Origin: UBA7446 sp964014735
Lineage (GTDB): Bacteria > Bacteroidota > Bacteroidia > Flavobacteriales > Flavobacteriaceae
DNA length: 64,000 nt
Assembly: GCA_964014735.1 (NCBI GenBank)
Contig: CAXHBH010000001.1
Span: 62,001-126,000, forward strand
Reading direction: 5' to 3'
The translations under genes were made by a program, and so were the position numbers. Position 1 is the stretch's first letter. Each line of letters opens with the position of its first letter. Of this stretch, positions 61,445 through 64,000 are shown piece after piece. Under the pieces are notes generated by a model. That model searched no databases, was not told the DNA's origin, and was given only the letters and a program-made list of their open reading frames with translations.

Positions 61445-62953
61445 TCATAACTCCAACAACTCATCCAAATACTCACGGGTGTTGGATAGGCGCGGGACTT
61501 TATGTTGCCCCCCAATTTTACCTTTTTGTTTTAACCATTTATAAAAGGTTTTGGGTTTTGCTACATGTAGTTTTAGCGGCATAAGCGTCATGTTTTTATA
61601 GCGTTTGGCTTCGTAATCCGAGTTTAAAGCTTGCAACTGCTTGTCCAAATCTCCAGAAAAAGCATTAACATCTGTGGGTGGGGTCTTAAATTCTATCAAC
61701 CACTCGTGCCCCCCTTTTTCGGAGCCATCCATAAAAATGGGTGCTGCCGTATAATCCACCAATTGTACATGGTGGCGTTGGCTTATAAGCTGTAGTGCTT
61801 TATTGGCGTTTTCAATCACCAGCTCTTCTCCAAATACATTTATGAAGTGTTTGGTTCTTCCTGTTATTTTAAAGCGGTAGGGCGCAATGGAGGTAAAGCG
61901 AATTGTATCGCCAATATGATAGCGCCAAAGCCCGGCATTGGTTGAAATAATCACGGCGTATTGCTTACCGACCACGACTTCTGAAAGTGGAATTATTCTT
62001 TCGTTTTGAGTGCCATAAGCTTTCATGTCTATAAATTCATAGAAAATCCCATAATCAAGCATTAGCAGTAGCTCATCGGAGTTGAGTTGGTCTTGCACCC
62101 CAAAAAAGCCTTCGGAGGCATTATATAGTTCCACATAGTGTACGTTATCACTTGGCATAAGGGCTTTGTACTGCTCTCTATAGGGCATAAAGTTTACCCC
62201 TCCGTGGAAATATACTTCCATATTGGGCCATACGTCCAAAATACTCTCTCGCCCCGTTTCTGCCAATACCTTTTGTAGCAGTACCAACATCCAAGAAGGA
62301 ACACCTGCCATACTGCGGATATCTTCACTTAAAGTTTCTTCAACTATGGCTTTCATTTTGGTTTCCCATTCTGCCATAAGCGACACTTTTTGGCTGGGCG
62401 CACTTACCATTTCTGCCCAAAGGGGCAGGTTGTCAATCATAATAGCCGACAAATCCCCAAAATAGGAGTTATTCTCTTCGTAAATTTCCTTGCTGCCTCC
62501 AAGGCGTAATGCCTTACCCTGTAATACACTAGACTGTTCGTTGTTTTTGAAATAGAGGCTCAACATGTCTTTGCCGCCCTTAAAATGACAGTCTTCTAGA
62601 GATTCATCAGAGATAGGGATAAACTTACTTTTGGCATTTGTAGTGCCACTTGACTTGGCGTACCATTTAATTGGGGTAGGCCAAAATATATTTTGTTCGC
62701 CTTGTCGGGAGCGTTCTATCATGGGCGCTATTTCTTCGTAGGTACGTACTGGAACACGCTCGGCAAAGTCTTTATATTGCTGAATATCAGCAAAACCATA
62801 TTTTTTACCGACCTCTGTTTTTTTGGCGGTTTGCAATAAGTTCAAAAGCTCGTCACGTTGCACTTCGTGAGGATATTTGATAAAAAGTTCAATGTCATGC
62901 ACCCGTTTTTTGAGTAGCCATGAAACAACAGTATGTAGTAGTGGTATTGCCAT
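61445..62953 (-). CDS. GH3 auxin-responsive-promoter family (acyl-adenylating) protein
   Basis: A 502-residue protein of the GH3/firefly-luciferase superfamily. It has KSSGTTNAKSKFIPISDESL as the ATP-binding loop, YFHGGVNFMPYREQYKALM, YNASEGFFGVQDQ, and AVIISTNAGLWRYHIGDTIRF. Plant GH3 proteins join amino acids to acyl hormones; bacterial relatives probably activate some carboxylate, which is not known here. It starts at ATG 62953 and is divergent from the DUF2797 gene. It should not be confused with the glycoside hydrolase family of the same name. Confidence 0.88.
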   Translation of the reverse strand: MAIPLLHTVVSWLLKKRVHDIELFIKYPHEVQRDELLNLLQTAKKTEVGKKYGFADIQQYKDFAERVPVRTYEEIAPMIERSRQGEQNIFWPTPIKWYAKSSGTTNAKSKFIPISDESLEDCHFKGGKDMLSLYFKNNEQSSVLQGKALRLGGSKEIYEENNSYFGDLSAIMIDNLPLWAEMVSAPSQKVSLMAEWETKMKAIVEETLSEDIRSMAGVPSWMLVLLQKVLAETGRESILDVWPNMEVYFHGGVNFMPYREQYKALMPSDNVHYVELYNASEGFFGVQDQLNSDELLLMLDYGIFYEFIDMKAYGTQNERIIPLSEVVVGKQYAVIISTNAGLWRYHIGDTIRFTSIAPYRFKITGRTKHFINVFGEELVIENANKALQLISQRHHVQLVDYTAAPIFMDGSEKGGHEWLIEFKTPPTDVNAFSGDLDKQLQALNSDYEAKRYKNMTLMPLKLHVAKPKTFYKWLKQKGKIGGQHKVPRLSNTREYLDELLEL

Positions 62954-62985
62954 TTTGGGTATATTGCTTAACGAAAATACAAATT

Positions 62986-63774
62986 ATGTTTCAAGGTGTG
63001 CTGACCAAAATGCAAACGGAATTTAAAAGCCCTGTAGACTACTACTTGGTCTTTAAAGATTCCTTCGTTCTTGTTAATAGTTTTCTCGAAAAAAAAGTAC
63101 ATATCACACATACAGGCTCTCAGTGTCTTAGCTGTTCACAGCCCAAAGAAATTTTTCGACAGGGTTTTTGCAAGTCTTGTTTTTTTGAAACGCCAAGTGC
63201 TGGTGAATGGATTATGAAACCTGAGCTGAGCAAAGCCCACTTAGGGATTGAAGATAGGGATTTGGCATATGAGCAAAAAGTACAGTTGCAACCCCACATT
63301 GTTTATTTTGCGGTATCAAGCGGCCTCAAAGTTGGGGTAACACGTGATACCCAAGTGCCTACGCGCTGGATCGATCAAGGTGCACACCAAGCCCTGCCCA
63401 TTGTGGAGGTGCCTAATCGCTATTTGGCAGGTATAACAGAGGTTGCACTAAAAGCATATTTCAATGATAAAACCAACTGGCGTATCATGCTACAAAATAA
63501 AGGTGAACCTTTGGACTTGGTAGCTGAGCGTGAGGCTTGTATTGCCAAGTTGCCACTCGAAGTGCAAGCTTATGCTGTACAAACCCCGCCCATTTCAATC
63601 GATTTTCCCGTGTCTCGTTTCCCGGAAAAAGTAAAAAGTTTAAACCTTACCAAAACACCTGAATATTCAGGTGTGCTCAAAGGTATTAAGGGTCAGTATT
63701 GGATTTTTGAAGACGATACCGTTTGGAATGTACGTGGTCATGAAGGGCATATAGTAGAACTTTCATTCAGCTAA
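62986..63774 (+). CDS. DUF2797 family protein
   Basis: A 262-residue protein starting at ATG 62986 (MFQGVLTKMQTEFKSPVDYYL). The frame is open back to 62920 but that part overlaps the divergent gene. A zinc-finger-like cluster CLSCSQPKEIFRQGFCKSCF sits at about 46-65, followed by HIVYFAVSSGLKVGVTRDTQVPTRWIDQGAHQALPIVEVPNR. DUF2797 is common in Bacteroidetes and has no known role; the second segment resembles a GIY-YIG-type strand order. It overlaps the next gene's stop. Confidence 0.85.
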   Translation: MFQGVLTKMQTEFKSPVDYYLVFKDSFVLVNSFLEKKVHITHTGSQCLSCSQPKEIFRQGFCKSCFFETPSAGEWIMKPELSKAHLGIEDRDLAYEQKVQLQPHIVYFAVSSGLKVGVTRDTQVPTRWIDQGAHQALPIVEVPNRYLAGITEVALKAYFNDKTNWRIMLQNKGEPLDLVAEREACIAKLPLEVQAYAVQTPPISIDFPVSRFPEKVKSLNLTKTPEYSGVLKGIKGQYWIFEDDTVWNVRGHEGHIVELSFS

Positions 63775-64000
63775 CCTTTATAGGTTTTTTTCGAGTCTGC
63801 AACCAATCGGTTGATTTCTGCCAACTCTTTGTTGGTTAGATTACGCCACTTTCCTTTACCTACGTCTAGGCTTACATTCATGATGCGGACTCTTTTAAGT
63901 CGGACTACTTGATAGTCTAAATACTCACACATACGTCTTATTTGTCGATTGAGTCCTTGGGTGAGTATGATACGGAATTCCCGCTGATGTGTTTGCTTAA
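63771..64000 (-). CDS. Pseudouridine synthase, RluF-like, C-terminal part
   Basis: A minus-strand frame enters from the right edge and stops at TAG 63773-63771. It encodes EFRIILTQGLNRQIRRMCEYL, RLKRVRIMNVSLDVGKGKWRNLT, then NKELAEINRLV. That is the end of the RsuA/RluB/E/F family; LTQGLNRQIRRMC is its conserved C-terminal motif, and the CEYL form favours RluF. Only about 75 residues are in the window, and the catalytic Asp lies outside. Confidence 0.85.
   Translation of the reverse strand, partial: KQTHQREFRIILTQGLNRQIRRMCEYLDYQVVRLKRVRIMNVSLDVGKGKWRNLTNKELAEINRLVADSKKTYKG

Noticed and set aside
1..64000. CRISPR arrays, transposases, rRNA genes, prophage
   Set aside because: I looked for regularly spaced repeats, IS-like inverted repeats with transposase frames, rRNA cores and phage structural genes and found none.

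Overview
The window reads as a chromosomal segment of a low-GC, pigmented, aerobic, probably marine member of the Flavobacteriaceae/Bacteroidetes. The evidence is the TAnnTTTG -7 promoter boxes, the absence of clear Shine-Dalgarno sites, Bacteroidetes-specific families (DUF4286, DUF6089, a BamA-OmpH-OmpH block, an OlsF fusion), many lipoproteins and a cruF/crtD carotenoid set. These are family-level judgements made from sequence; no database search was run.

Layout. 1-3.5 kb: an incomplete gene at the edge, two small unrelated genes separated by a repeated post-stop motif, then a lemA-TPM-TPM operon. 3.5-8.3 kb: OsmC, a lipoprotein sulfatase, a CstB-like persulfide dioxygenase/rhodanese protein, a nitroreductase, a broken sulfate-permease stub and pterin carbinolamine dehydratase. 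8.4-15.6 kb: carotenoid genes in two parts (crtI; crtA-like-crtD-cruF) around pirin, an HMA-MauE membrane protein and an FMN reductase, ending in a tRNA-Arg that overlaps the cruF stop. 15.7-24.8 kb: lipoproteins, a GH3 beta-glucosidase carrying an EF-hand insert, a CBS protein, a dead ssb paralogue, an HDAC-family hydrolase, a short MetG, a dead yraN and an ACT-like protein. 24.8-40.2 kb: housekeeping (mfd, lysC, olsF, mgtE, rsmA, serS, ribF, pth, rplY, prs). 40.2-43.9 kb: tRNA-Leu with promoter and terminator, two interrupted accessory genes, and umuC-umuD in reversed order. 44-64 kb: sucAB, NifU-type protein, carbonic anhydrase, murI, the bamA envelope operon from nadK, pdxJ, tig-clpP-clpX, an acyl-adenylating GH3-family protein, DUF2797, and an incomplete rluF-like gene.

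The genes together cover central metabolism, translation, envelope assembly and proteolysis. The accessory parts (sulfur/persulfide handling, carotenoid tailoring, glycoside and ester hydrolysis) suit a heterotroph exposed to light and oxygen. I see no CRISPR array, transposase, rRNA operon or prophage. The most distinctive signals are five interrupted genes or remnants (sulP, ssb, yraN, a lipoprotein, an esterase), the EF-hand insert inside a GH3 enzyme, the missing C-terminal domain of MetG, the swapped umuC-umuD order, a stop codon inside a tRNA gene, a hydrolase without a canonical start, and promoters that abut start codons.
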